DNA from: Aliirhizobium smilacinae
GTDB lineage: Bacteria; Pseudomonadota; Alphaproteobacteria; Rhizobiales; Rhizobiaceae
Assembly: GCF_006335145.1 (NCBI RefSeq)
Contig: NZ_VDMN01000004.1
Span: 310,001 to 374,000, forward strand
Direction of reading: 5' to 3'
DNA: 64,000 nucleotides
Shown here one piece after another: positions 1 through 8,329 of this stretch; the first letter of the stretch is position 1; every line of letters begins with the position of its first letter. The position numbers and the translations under genes were made by a program. Under the pieces are notes generated by a model, which searched no databases, was not told where the DNA came from, and was given only the letters and a program-made list of their open reading frames with translations.

Positions 1-795
1 ATCTGTCGTGACATGATGGCCGCCAAGGCCGATCGCATCCGTATGAACGAGCTTGCCTTCGCAGAAGACCGAGATCGTCGTCGTGCCGCCACCCATGTCG
101 ATTGCTGCACAGCCGAGTTCAACTTCATCGTCGACCAGGGCGGCAAGACCGCTGGCATATGGCGTGGCAACCATGCCTTCGACCGAAAGATGCGCGCGAT
201 TGATGCAAAGCTCGAGATTCTTGAGCGTAACTCGCTCGGCCGTCACGAAATGCATGTCCACGCCAAGCTCGTCACCATACATCGCCAACGGATCGCGGAT
301 GCCGCGTTCGCCATCGAGCGAGAATCCCGTTGGCAACGAGTGCAGAATTGCCCGGTCCTGGCGCTGCGACTGGTGGCTGGCGGCTATGAGCACCTTGCGA
401 AGATCGGAACTCTCGACTTCCTGGCCACCGAGATCGATGGTTGCGGTGTAGACGTCACTTGCAAGGCGGCCCGCGGAAACGTTGACGATGAGACTGTCGA
501 CAGTGAGGCCTGCCATACGCTCGGCCGCATCGACCGCGAGACGGACAACGCTTTCGGCGGCATCGAGATCGGCGATGACGCCGGACTTCACGCCGCGCGA
601 ACGCTGATGACCGATGCCGATGATCTCGATGTGATGGGTGCGACCGGGAAGGATCTGGCTTTCCTGGCGCGGCGTCAGCCGTGCAATCATGCAGACGACC
701 TTGGTCGACCCAATATCGAGGACCGAAACGACATGGCTGCGCTTGGACGACAGGGGCTTCATCCGCGGTGTGCCGAACTGAGAGGAACCGAACAT
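1..795 (-). CDS. ftsA: Cell division protein FtsA (partial, C-terminus off the left edge)
   Basis: FtsA is the actin-like ATPase that tethers FtsZ to the inner membrane and recruits later divisome proteins. The 265 visible codons carry the phosphate-1 type motif VLDIGSTKV near residue 25 and the phosphate-2 type motif AIDMGGGTT near residue 240, as expected for the actin/Hsp70 fold. The ATG at 795 lies 2 nt after the ftsQ stop, so the two genes are a tight pair in the usual ddlB-ftsQ-ftsA order. The gene is cut by the window edge, so the C-terminal membrane-targeting helix is not visible. An ftsZ gene is expected just outside the window (inference). Confidence 0.95.
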   Translation of the reverse strand, partial: MFGSSQFGTPRMKPLSSKRSHVVSVLDIGSTKVVCMIARLTPRQESQILPGRTHHIEIIGIGHQRSRGVKSGVIADLDAAESVVRLAVDAAERMAGLTVDSLIVNVSAGRLASDVYTATIDLGGQEVESSDLRKVLIAASHQSQRQDRAILHSLPTGFSLDGERGIRDPLAMYGDELGVDMHFVTAERVTLKNLELCINRAHLSVEGMVATPYASGLAALVDDEVELGCAAIDMGGGTTTISVFCEGKLVHTDAIGLGGHHVTTD

Positions 796-797
796 AC

Positions 798-1730
798 TCA
801 CGATTTCTCTCCAGCTTTTTTCAGGGCCTTGGTACGGGTATCGAGCGCCTGCTCGCGGCGCTCCGCAGCGGCCGAAGTCAATTGTATGGTCGTACGGTCT
901 CCGAGGCGCAGATCGACAGCAGCGATATCCCGCTCAAGCACGCCCTGCTGCTTCTCCAGCTTGGCGAGCAATGCCAAGGCGGCAGGAATACGCTCTTCCG
1001 GAAGCTTGAGAACGATACCGTTGTCGAGATGCAGGTCCCAGCGGCGGCTCGAAACCCTCACATAAGCGCGTACCCGACTCGTGATTTCCGGCCACTTGTC
1101 CATTTCCTGCGCGAAAGAAGCCGCGGCAATTTCCGCATCGCGACCGACGAAAAGCGGCAGGGAAGCAAACTTGTTGTCCTTCAGCGGCGCAATGACAGAA
1201 CCGTTCTTTTCGATCAGCGAAAGCTCAGAACCATGCTGCCAGATGGCGAATGCCTTGCGCTCCTTGAGCATGACTTCGATCGTGCGCGGATAGACCTTGC
1301 GCACCTCGGCATATTCGACCCAGGGCAATTCAGACAGCTTGCGCCGTGCAGCATCGACATCCAGCGCGACCAGCGACGTCGTACCATCCAGACCGATAAG
1401 CTGAAGGATATCGATTTCCGAGGTCTGATCGTTACCGGAAACGCGCACGTCTTCGATCGCAAAACCGACGGCCGCGGTCGTGGACTGCGCAACGTCGTGG
1501 CCATGACCGCCCAGCGACATGCCATAAAAGCCCACAGCCGCAAAGAATGCGAAGGTCGACAGCGTGCCGACGTGCTGCGGAATATCGATCCTGCCGGTCG
1601 CGAGGCTGACGGCAAAACGCACGGCGCGACGCAGCGGGCGCGGCAGCACGCGGCGATCATCCGCACCTGCAACACTTGCAGCAGCGCGACGATGCGATCC
1701 ACCAGCCATTTTGCCGATCACCGTAGACAA
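798..1730 (-). CDS. ftsQ: Cell division protein FtsQ
   Basis: FtsQ is the bitopic divisome protein that links cytoplasmic and periplasmic division proteins. The 310-residue product has a basic N-terminal tail with RPLRR, one membrane segment near residues 48-70, then a POTRA-like region beginning IEDVRVSGNDQT and an FtsQ domain with WVEYAEVRKVYP. The best start is a TTG at 1730, because GGAGG sits 7 nt upstream of it; the first in-frame ATG (1709) lacks such a site. The start overlaps the ddlB stop by 13 nt, which suggests translational coupling. ftsA follows after 2 nt. Confidence 0.93.
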   Translation of the reverse strand: MSTVIGKMAGGSHRRAAASVAGADDRRVLPRPLRRAVRFAVSLATGRIDIPQHVGTLSTFAFFAAVGFYGMSLGGHGHDVAQSTTAAVGFAIEDVRVSGNDQTSEIDILQLIGLDGTTSLVALDVDAARRKLSELPWVEYAEVRKVYPRTIEVMLKERKAFAIWQHGSELSLIEKNGSVIAPLKDNKFASLPLFVGRDAEIAAASFAQEMDKWPEITSRVRAYVRVSSRRWDLHLDNGIVLKLPEERIPAALALLAKLEKQQGVLERDIAAVDLRLGDRTTIQLTSAAAERREQALDTRTKALKKAGEKS

Positions 1731-2644
1731 GAAGCGTCCTCCACCATCCAGCGAACAAGCTCACCGAAGGAATAACCTGCGTGAGCAGCCATTTCAGGCA
1801 CGAGAGACGTCGGGGTCATTCCAGGCTGAGTATTGACCTCAAGCCAAATGATTTCACCTTCGTCAGAGAACCGGTCATCGAAGCGAAAATCCGAACGACT
1901 CACTCCGCGGCAACCGATAGCCTCATGCGCCTTGACCGCCCATGCTTGTATTTTTTGGTAAATATTCGGTGAAATTTCTGCCGGAATGACATGTTTCGAG
2001 CCACCGGCAACATACTTCGCATCATAGTCATAGAAGCCGGGACCGGTCGGAATAACCTCTGTAACGCCCAGCGCCTGACCGTTCATGACGCCACAGGTCA
2101 ATTCGCGACCATAGACATAACGCTCGACCATCACTTCATCGCCGTAAAGCCAATCAGGCGACGTCACGATCTGCGGCGGATGAGACTGATCCTCCCGAAC
2201 GATAACCACACCGAACGAAGACCCTTCCCGTACCGGCTTCACCACATAAGGAGCTGGTATCGGGTGAGCATTGGTGAATTCCTTGCGGTTCATCACCAGA
2301 GCCTCGGCAACCGGAACACCGGCAGCCTTGGCGACATGTTTTGCCTGAGCCTTGTCCATCGCCAAGGCAGACGCGAGCACACCCGAATGCGTGTAAGGAA
2401 TTTCCAGATATTCGAGCACACCCTGGATAGTCCCATCCTCCCCGAAAGGACCATGGAGAGCGTTGAGAGCAACGTCCGGACGGAGATCGGACAGCACAGC
2501 AGCAACATCGCGCCCGACATCGACGCGGGTGATGCGATAGCCCTCACCTTCCAGCGCATCCGCGCATGCGTTGCCGGACGACAGGCTGACTGGCCGTTCG
2601 GAAGAAAATCCTCCCATCAAAACAGCCACATGCTTGCCACTCAT
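1718..2644 (-). CDS. ddlB: D-alanine--D-alanine ligase
   Basis: This is the ATP-grasp ligase that makes D-Ala-D-Ala for addition by MurF. The product is 308 residues, normal for DdlB. The N-terminus carries VLMGGFSSERPVSL, then HGPFGEDGTIQG, the ATP-grasp segment YVVKPVREGSSFGV and the metal-binding end LEVNTQPGMTPTSL. The ATG at 2644 was chosen because AAGGAG lies 6 nt upstream; an in-frame ATG 24 nt further up has no such site. The gene heads the ddlB-ftsQ-ftsA block and has a long AT-rich upstream region with CtrA-like half-sites. Confidence 0.95.
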   Translation of the reverse strand: MSGKHVAVLMGGFSSERPVSLSSGNACADALEGEGYRITRVDVGRDVAAVLSDLRPDVALNALHGPFGEDGTIQGVLEYLEIPYTHSGVLASALAMDKAQAKHVAKAAGVPVAEALVMNRKEFTNAHPIPAPYVVKPVREGSSFGVVIVREDQSHPPQIVTSPDWLYGDEVMVERYVYGRELTCGVMNGQALGVTEVIPTGPGFYDYDAKYVAGGSKHVIPAEISPNIYQKIQAWAVKAHEAIGCRGVSRSDFRFDDRFSDEGEIIWLEVNTQPGMTPTSLVPEMAAHAGYSFGELVRWMVEDASCLR

Positions 2645-2743
2645 CCATCGCTCCTTGAAAAACACCAATTTTCGAATTTCGGAGATGCGCCAAGCTTGCG
2701 GCCTGCGACTCTCACCGAAGCCGTCCCCTATTGGTGCAGCAAA

Positions 2744-2751
2744 ATGGTTAA
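2744..2751 (-). promoter_or_regulatory. CtrA-type half-site TTAACCAT upstream of ddlB
   Basis: The minus strand reads TTAACCAT, the half-site described for the alphaproteobacterial cell-cycle regulator CtrA. It lies about 100 nt upstream of the ddlB start. A second identical octamer is found at 2820-2827. Assignment to CtrA is inference from the motif. Confidence 0.4.
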
Positions 2752-2819
2752 TAAATCGTTTACTTTACTTAACGGATAGAGTTAAGTATCTGAATATTAT
2801 TGATAAAATTCATTCCAAA

Positions 2820-2827
2820 ATGGTTAA
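2820..2827 (-). promoter_or_regulatory. Second CtrA-type half-site TTAACCAT upstream of ddlB
   Basis: The same octamer as at 2744-2751, on the same strand and 76 nt further upstream of ddlB. Repetition of an 8-mer in one short intergenic region supports a regulatory role but does not prove one. Confidence 0.4.
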
Positions 2828-3027
2828 CGTCGTACTTTAACGCGTTGCATGTAATCATAGGCCGGCCAACCGGATCTGCTCAGCGCAGCAGCTCTTGATT
2901 CTATTCAGCGCCGGTTTTTTTTGCATTTATTGCGGCGCAAAGGGTTTTCGTCGTCATAAAATTGCGGTAGTGCGCATGCCGGCCCTCCCAAGAGCCGTAT
3001 GAACAATCTTTTTGAACTGGAACCAGT

Positions 3028-4332
3028 ATGACTAACGCGATGCCATCCGCTTCGCCGTCTGCTGAGCCGTTAGCGCCTGTTGCAACGAATTCTCCTGCAC
3101 GAGTCCTGACGGCCAGTGTGGTCGGCACGACCATCGAATTTTTCGATTTCTATGTTTATGCAACGGCCGCCGTTCTGGTGTTCCCGGCGTTGTTCTTCCC
3201 GGGCAGCGATCCGACCAGCGCCCTGCTTGCATCCTTTGCAACCTTCTCGATCGCATTTTTCGCCCGTCCGCTGGGCGCCGTCGTGTTCGGTCATTATGGC
3301 GACCGCGTTGGCCGCAAGACCACGCTTGTGGCCGCATTGCTGACCATGGGTGTCTCCACCGTCGTCATCGGCCTTCTGCCGACCTATGAGCAGATCGGCG
3401 TTCTCGCACCACTGCTTCTGGCGCTTTGCCGTTTCGGCCAGGGCTTTGGTCTCGGCGGCGAATGGGGTGGGGCCGTTCTGCTTGCCACCGAAAACGCGCC
3501 TCCGGGCAAGCGCAGCTGGTATGGCATGTTCCCGCAGCTCGGCGCTCCGTTCGGCCTGTTCTTGTCTTCCGGCGTGTTCTGGATCCTCCTGCATTTCATG
3601 TCGCAGGAAGCACTTCTGAGCTGGGGCTGGCGCGTGCCGTTCATCGCTTCGATCGTGCTTATTGCCATCGGTCTTTGGGTTCGTCTGTCGATCACTGAAA
3701 CGCCGGCCTTCCAGAAGGCCATCGACAGCCACGAGCGCGTTGAAGTGCCTGTTGCCGAACTGTTCCGCAAGCACAAGCGCAGCCTCGTGCTCGGCACCTT
3801 TGTGGCGCTGGCGACGTTCGTCCTGTTTTACATCGGCACGGCCTACCTTCTGTCCTACAACGTCAAGGTCCTGAAGATGCCGTTCCTCGATGCGCTGGAA
3901 GTACAGCTTCTCGGCTCCATCGTGTTCGGCATATTCATCGTCGTCATCGGCAAGCTTGCCGAACGTTACGGCCGTCGCGAAATGCTGATCCTCACCACCG
4001 CGCTGATCGCCGCATTCTCGTTCATTCTGCCGGCACTGATGACCAACGGCGAAGGCATGATCTTCCTGTTCGTGATCCTCGCCATGGTACTGATGGGCAT
4101 GACCTACGGCCTGATCGGTACGGCGCTGGCAGCACCATTCCCGACCTCGGTTCGTTATACCGGCTCGTCGATCACGTTCAACATGGCGGGCATCTTTGGC
4201 GCCTCGCTCGCGCCTTACATCGCCACCTACCTGCAGGCGACCTACGGCATGACCTATGTCGGCTACTATCTCTTCTTAGCCGCCTTGGTCACGCTCGCCT
4301 GCATCTTCCTGTCGGGCAAGGACAAGGTCTGA
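3028..4332 (+). CDS. MFS transporter, metabolite:H+ symporter (MHS) family
   Basis: This is a 434-residue, 12-helix inner-membrane carrier. The sequence GTTIEFFDFYVYATAA near residue 33, the loop motif GHYGDRVGRKTT near residue 90 and RFGQGFGLGGEWGG near residue 135 are typical of the MHS subfamily (relatives of ProP, ShiA and KgtP), which import organic acids or osmolytes with protons. The substrate cannot be read from sequence. The gene faces the opposite way from the dcw genes and separates the murB end from ddlB. A hairpin terminator follows at 4368-4403. The ribosome site before the ATG at 3028 is weak. Confidence 0.85.
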   Translation: MTNAMPSASPSAEPLAPVATNSPARVLTASVVGTTIEFFDFYVYATAAVLVFPALFFPGSDPTSALLASFATFSIAFFARPLGAVVFGHYGDRVGRKTTLVAALLTMGVSTVVIGLLPTYEQIGVLAPLLLALCRFGQGFGLGGEWGGAVLLATENAPPGKRSWYGMFPQLGAPFGLFLSSGVFWILLHFMSQEALLSWGWRVPFIASIVLIAIGLWVRLSITETPAFQKAIDSHERVEVPVAELFRKHKRSLVLGTFVALATFVLFYIGTAYLLSYNVKVLKMPFLDALEVQLLGSIVFGIFIVVIGKLAERYGRREMLILTTALIAAFSFILPALMTNGEGMIFLFVILAMVLMGMTYGLIGTALAAPFPTSVRYTGSSITFNMAGIFGASLAPYIATYLQATYGMTYVGYYLFLAALVTLACIFLSGKDKV

Positions 4333-4367
4333 GCCAAAAGGCAGAAATGCCGGAATCAAACTCACAG

Positions 4368-4403
4368 AAAAGCCCGCGAAGCCATTGGCCTCGCGGGCTT
4401 TTT
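4368..4403. terminator. Bidirectional hairpin terminator between the MHS transporter and the small murB-linked genes
   Basis: AAAGCCCGCGA pairs with TCGCGGGCTTT across a short loop that itself contains GCC/GGC. Runs of A before and T after the stem make it work on both strands. It sits between convergent genes ending at 4332 (+) and 4422 (-). Confidence 0.85.
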
Positions 4404-4421
4404 CTCTACAGGCTGTAATAT

Positions 4422-4547
4422 TTATTTGCCGGAGCGAATGTGCACCTTGCGGCGATTGCTCCGCTCATTCAAAAGCACGGCAATCCACCCTGCACCCGCG
4501 ATCACGAACGGCAAGATGTAAAGAAAAAAGAATGTTGGGGCATTCAT
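4422..4547 (-). CDS. Small membrane protein of 41 residues
   Basis: No function is recognised. The product begins MNAPTFFFLYILPFVIAGAG, forming one hydrophobic helix at about residues 5-28, and ends in a strongly basic tail with ERSNRRKVHIR. The start at 4547 has GGAGGG 8 nt upstream, and its ATG overlaps the stop of the 75-residue gene before it (ATGA), so it is probably translationally coupled. The pair follows murB on the same strand and ends before the terminator at 4368-4403. The positive tail suggests an N-out/C-in helix (inference). Confidence 0.72.
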   Translation of the reverse strand: MNAPTFFFLYILPFVIAGAGWIAVLLNERSNRRKVHIRSGK

Positions 4548-4771
4548 GCGATCAGCCCTCCGAGCGCTCGTCTTGCGCTTAAATGTAGTATCAAAGCACC
4601 TAAAAGCCAAGCCATCGTGGAAATAGCCGTCGACAAGGAAATGCCGAACGACAGCGAACTGCTGGAAAGGGACACCGCAGGTGCGATGAAACCCGCAGCG
4701 ACACATGCCGTCGAAAGTCTATCCAGCGAGTTGGCGAGAAGCTTCGTCCGTTCATTATGTACAAGCGTCAT
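4544..4771 (-). CDS. Small membrane protein of 75 residues, downstream of murB
   Basis: No family is recognised. A near-perfect AGGAGG stands 5 nt before the ATG at 4771, strong evidence that it is translated. The product has a short polar N-terminus (residues 1-20), then two hydrophobic stretches near residues 21-36 and 42-65, and a basic patch with SARRALG. It starts 31 nt after the murB stop and its own stop overlaps the next small gene. It therefore looks like the penultimate gene of the rsmH-to-murB operon. A link to envelope biogenesis is only inferred from position. Confidence 0.75.
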   Translation of the reverse strand: MTLVHNERTKLLANSLDRLSTACVAAGFIAPAVSLSSSSLSFGISLSTAISTMAWLLGALILHLSARRALGGLIA

Positions 4772-4802
4772 TCACGCCTCCTGAACGGACCGAGACGGTC
4801 GG

Positions 4803-5777
4803 TCACTCCGTGGCTGCACCCTGGAACGGCTTCACTTCCCGGCCGGGCATGAAAATGCCGAGCCGCTTGATTTCCCATTCCAGCTTGATGCCTGCATGTT
4901 CGAACACGCGCTGGCGCACCATCTCGCCGAGATATTCCAGATCGTATCCGGTCGCATGGCCGATATTGATCATGAAATTGCAATGCAGCGACGACATCTG
5001 CGCGCCGCCATTCATCAATCCACGGCAACCAGCGTCATCGATCAGCTTCCAGGCGGAATGGCCTTCGGGGTTCTTGAAGGTCGACCCGCCGGTCTTTTCC
5101 TTGATCGGCTGCACCGTTTCACGGTGCTGGCGAACAGCGTCCATCTCGGCGCGGATCGTTGCCCGCTCTTCCGGATAACCTTCGAACACCGCATGCGTGA
5201 AGATCAGGTCTTTAGACACCTTCGTGTGCCGGTAGCTGTACCCCATGTCCTCCCTGGAGAGCACATGAAGGTTACCCTGCCGGTCGACGGCATGGACTTC
5301 GACAACGCGTTGCGCCGTCTCGCCGCCATTGGCGCCGGCATTCATCCGCAGGGCACCACCGATCGAGCCGGGAATACCGTAATAGAAGGCAAAACCGCCG
5401 ATACCGTTATCCATCGCCATTGCAGCGATATGCTTGTCGGGGCAGATCGCGCCAGCGCGGATGCGGTTTTCGCCGACCAGCTCCACCTGTCCAAACCCCT
5501 TGGCCGAAAGCCGCACGACCACGCCCGGAATCCCCCCGTCGCGAACGAGCAGGTTTGAGCCTACGCCGACAACCGTCAACGGCACCTCGGGTGGCAATAT
5601 TTTCAGGAACGTCACCAGATCATCGACGTCATGCGGCTGGAACATAAGTTCAGCCAGACCGCCCGCCTGGAACCAGGTTACCCTTTCCATCGATGCGTCC
5701 GGCGTAAGCCGCCCGCGCAACTGGTTGACGCCCTCCCCGAGCGAGGCCAGCAGCTTTTCCCCATCTACCTGCTTCAT
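4803..5777 (-). CDS. murB: UDP-N-acetylenolpyruvoylglucosamine reductase MurB
   Basis: MurB reduces UDP-GlcNAc-enolpyruvate to UDP-MurNAc with NADPH and FAD in the cytoplasm. The 324-residue product shows the FAD-binding segment VVGVGSNLLVRDGG, the YGIPGSIGGALRMNAG loop and GGSTFKNP with the catalytic serine. Start ATG 5777 was chosen because it lies 2 nt after the murC stop and leaves a normal N-terminus. It is the last mur gene of the block and is followed by two small membrane-protein genes. Confidence 0.95.
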   Translation of the reverse strand: MKQVDGEKLLASLGEGVNQLRGRLTPDASMERVTWFQAGGLAELMFQPHDVDDLVTFLKILPPEVPLTVVGVGSNLLVRDGGIPGVVVRLSAKGFGQVELVGENRIRAGAICPDKHIAAMAMDNGIGGFAFYYGIPGSIGGALRMNAGANGGETAQRVVEVHAVDRQGNLHVLSREDMGYSYRHTKVSKDLIFTHAVFEGYPEERATIRAEMDAVRQHRETVQPIKEKTGGSTFKNPEGHSAWKLIDDAGCRGLMNGGAQMSSLHCNFMINIGHATGYDLEYLGEMVRQRVFEHAGIKLEWEIKRLGIFMPGREVKPFQGAATE

Positions 5778-5779
5778 AC

Positions 5780-7189
5780 TTACTGTCCTGATATGCTTTC
5801 CAGTTCCCTCGGCAATGATGCCGCCCACTGTGTAATGTTACCTGCTCCCAGAAGAACCACGAAATCACCTGGTTTCGCAATGCCTGAAACAATATGCGCC
5901 AGTTCGACCGGCGTTTCCATAAAGCGCGCGTCACGATGACCGCCTGCGCGGATGCGAGAAACCAGTGCCTCGGAATTGATGCCTTCGATCGGATCTTCTC
6001 CAGCCGCATAGACCGGTGCAAGGATGATGCTGTCGGCGTCGTTGAAGCAGGTCGCGAAATCCTCGAACAGACTTGAAAGGCGTGAGTAGCGATGCGGCTG
6101 GTGAACCGCGATGATCCGACCGTTGCAGGCCTCGCGCGCAGCTCTCAGCACCGCCTTGATCTCGACCGGGTGATGCCCGTAGTCATCGAACACCTGAACG
6201 CCGTTCCAGGTTCCCGTCAGCGTGAAGCGGCGTTTGACGCCGCCGAAAGCTGCAAGCCCCTTGCGGATAGCGTCTTCGGAAATACCAAGCCGATTGGCCA
6301 CTGCAATCGCGGCCGTGGCATTGGAAATATTGTGCCGCCCCGGCATAGGCAGGGTAAGATCCTTGAAATTGAAAACCCGGCCGGTGCGACGGCGGCGGAT
6401 CTCGACATCGAAGGTCGCCTTGGTCCCATCCATACGGATATTCGAGAACCGCGCATCCGCCTGCGGATTTTCACCATAGGTGACGATCTTGCGGTCCTCG
6501 ATCTTGCCGACCAGAGCCTGAACCTCGGGATGATCAATGCAAAGCACGCCGAAACCATAGAATGGCACGTTCTCGACGAACTGGCGGAAGGCGGCCCGCA
6601 CGGCATCGAAATTGCCGTAATGATCCAGATGCTCGGGATCGATATTGGTGACGACCGCCACTTCCGCCGGCAGCTTCAGGAAGGTGCCGTCCGATTCGTC
6701 TGCCTCGACCACCATCCACTCGCCTTCGCCCATGCGGGCGTTGGTGCCGTAGGCATTGATGATACCGCCGTTGATCACGGTCGGATCAAGGCCGCCCGCA
6801 TCCAGCAGCGTGGCAACCATGGACGTCGTCGTGGTCTTGCCATGCGTACCGCCGATGGCGATCGCATTGCGGAAACGCATCAGTTCGGCCAGCATCTCGG
6901 CACGGCGCACGATCGGCAGCGATTTTTCACGCGCAGCGATCAGCTCTGGATTGGTCTTTTTGATCGCGGTCGAGACGACGACGACTTCCGCATCGCCGAG
7001 ATTGTTGGCCTCATGGCCGACGAAAACCTCGATGCCCTTGTCACGAAGGCGTTGCACATTGGCGCTATCCGATTGGTCGGACCCCTGCACCCGATGGCCG
7101 AGATTGTGCAGCACTTCGGCAATGCCGCTCATGCCGATGCCGCCAATACCGATAAAATGTACGAGGCCTATGGCCTGGGGCATCTTCAT
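5780..7189 (-). CDS. murC: UDP-N-acetylmuramate--L-alanine ligase MurC
   Basis: MurC adds L-alanine to UDP-MurNAc, the first amino acid of the stem peptide. The 469-residue product has the N-terminal IGIGGIGMSGIAEVL nucleotide-binding loop, the ATP P-loop GTHGKTT at residues 114-120, EADESDGTFL and the C-terminal QPHRYSR motif. The start overlaps the murG stop by 4 nt (ATGA), typical of coupled translation. Confidence 0.96.
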   Translation of the reverse strand: MKMPQAIGLVHFIGIGGIGMSGIAEVLHNLGHRVQGSDQSDSANVQRLRDKGIEVFVGHEANNLGDAEVVVVSTAIKKTNPELIAAREKSLPIVRRAEMLAELMRFRNAIAIGGTHGKTTTTSMVATLLDAGGLDPTVINGGIINAYGTNARMGEGEWMVVEADESDGTFLKLPAEVAVVTNIDPEHLDHYGNFDAVRAAFRQFVENVPFYGFGVLCIDHPEVQALVGKIEDRKIVTYGENPQADARFSNIRMDGTKATFDVEIRRRRTGRVFNFKDLTLPMPGRHNISNATAAIAVANRLGISEDAIRKGLAAFGGVKRRFTLTGTWNGVQVFDDYGHHPVEIKAVLRAAREACNGRIIAVHQPHRYSRLSSLFEDFATCFNDADSIILAPVYAAGEDPIEGINSEALVSRIRAGGHRDARFMETPVELAHIVSGIAKPGDFVVLLGAGNITQWAASLPRELESISGQ

Positions 7190-8325
7190 GCCTGAACTCC
7201 ACTTATAATCTTCTTCTTGTATTCGGCGATCGGGCGCTTTTCTGCAATAGCAATGACGAGATCGGCCAGATGTTCGGTCGCCTCGGGCTTGCCGGCCTTT
7301 TTCGCATCGGCCGCCATTGCTTCGAGACGATCGGGCTCGCTCATGGCTGCAGCAAGCAGCCCCGACAGTTTCTCCGGAGAAAGCTCAGATTGCGCCACGA
7401 CCTGCGCGCCGCCCTCGGCAACCAGAGCAGCGGCGTTCGCAGCCTGATCATGATCGAGTGCGTAGGGATAGGGCACGAGGATCGATGGACGTCCGATAAC
7501 CGACAGCTCGCTCACCGTCGATGCGCCGGAACGGCAGATGACGAGATGCGCTTCGGCCAGGCGGTCGGCCATGTCGCTAAAGAATGGCGCGATATCCGCT
7601 GGAGACTTCAGCTTAGCGAAGCAGGATGTGACACGATCCTTGTCCTCCTTGCGCGCCTGCTGCGTCACGATAAGACGCTCCCTCAAACCCGGCTCCAGCA
7701 GGCTGATCGCCGTCGGCACGGTAGAGGAAAAGAACTGCGCGCCCTGGCTGCCGCCGAACACGACGAGCCGGAACGGCTCCTGTCCACGCGATGCGACATA
7801 AGGGATCTTGGCAGCATCCAGCACAGGTGGACGCACAGGATTACCTGTCACCACGATCTTGGCCGCATGTTCGCCACGGCCCTCAGGCAGAAAACCGCCC
7901 GCAATCGCCTGCACGCGTCTGGCAAGCGCCTTGTTGGCTCGGCCCATGACGGCATTCTGCTCATGGATCAGTGTCGGAATACCGATTCCCGTCGAAGCCA
8001 GAAGGGGCGGAACGGTCGGATAACCACCGAAACCGACAACCGCGAGCGGACGAAGACGGACCATCAGCTTTCGCGCCGTACGAAGGCCCTTCCAAAGGGT
8101 GAATGCGGTCTTCGCCATGGCAAGCGGGTTCTTCGAAGCGAAGGTCGCGGAAGGCACGACATGAATGTCGTCCGCCGGAAACTTTCCGGCAAATCGCTCT
8201 GCCCGGCTGTCCGTCACCAGATGAACGGCATATCCGCGACGACGCAACTCATGCCCGAGAGCCTCGGCCGGAAAGAGATGGCCGCCGGTACCCCCGGCGG
8301 CAAGAACGATCGTACCATTGCTCAT
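7186..8325 (-). CDS. murG: Undecaprenyl-PP-MurNAc-pentapeptide GlcNAc transferase MurG
   Basis: MurG converts lipid I to lipid II on the inner face of the membrane. The 379-residue product opens with LAAGGTGGHLFPA, the glycine-rich G-loop, and has VVFGGSQGAQFF and ICRSGASTVSEL in the C-terminal GT-B domain that binds UDP-GlcNAc. ATG 8325 was chosen because GGAG lies just upstream and it falls 4 nt after the ftsW stop; a longer reading to 8382 would add 19 unlikely residues. Confidence 0.95.
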   Translation of the reverse strand: MSNGTIVLAAGGTGGHLFPAEALGHELRRRGYAVHLVTDSRAERFAGKFPADDIHVVPSATFASKNPLAMAKTAFTLWKGLRTARKLMVRLRPLAVVGFGGYPTVPPLLASTGIGIPTLIHEQNAVMGRANKALARRVQAIAGGFLPEGRGEHAAKIVVTGNPVRPPVLDAAKIPYVASRGQEPFRLVVFGGSQGAQFFSSTVPTAISLLEPGLRERLIVTQQARKEDKDRVTSCFAKLKSPADIAPFFSDMADRLAEAHLVICRSGASTVSELSVIGRPSILVPYPYALDHDQAANAAALVAEGGAQVVAQSELSPEKLSGLLAAAMSEPDRLEAMAADAKKAGKPEATEHLADLVIAIAEKRPIAEYKKKIISGVQA

Positions 8326-8329
8326 TCGC

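Larger units (their letters stand above)
2645..3027. other. AT-rich divergent intergenic region between ddlB and the MHS transporter
   Basis: This 383-base stretch has no convincing gene. It is clearly richer in A and T than its neighbours around 2740-2840 and holds several TTAA tetramers. It should contain the promoter of ddlB-ftsQ-ftsA (leftward) and that of the transporter gene (rightward). Two ATGGTTAA octamers are listed separately. Confidence 0.6.

Noticed and set aside
2769..2840. Paired TTAA tetramers at 2769/2782 and 2824/2837 as full CtrA sites
   Set aside because: The spacer is 9 nt in both pairs instead of the 7 nt of the CtrA consensus. Only the TTAACCAT half-sites are kept.
6092..7195. 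367-residue plus-strand frame opposite murC
   Set aside because: Shadow of murC with no ribosome site and no protein-family features.
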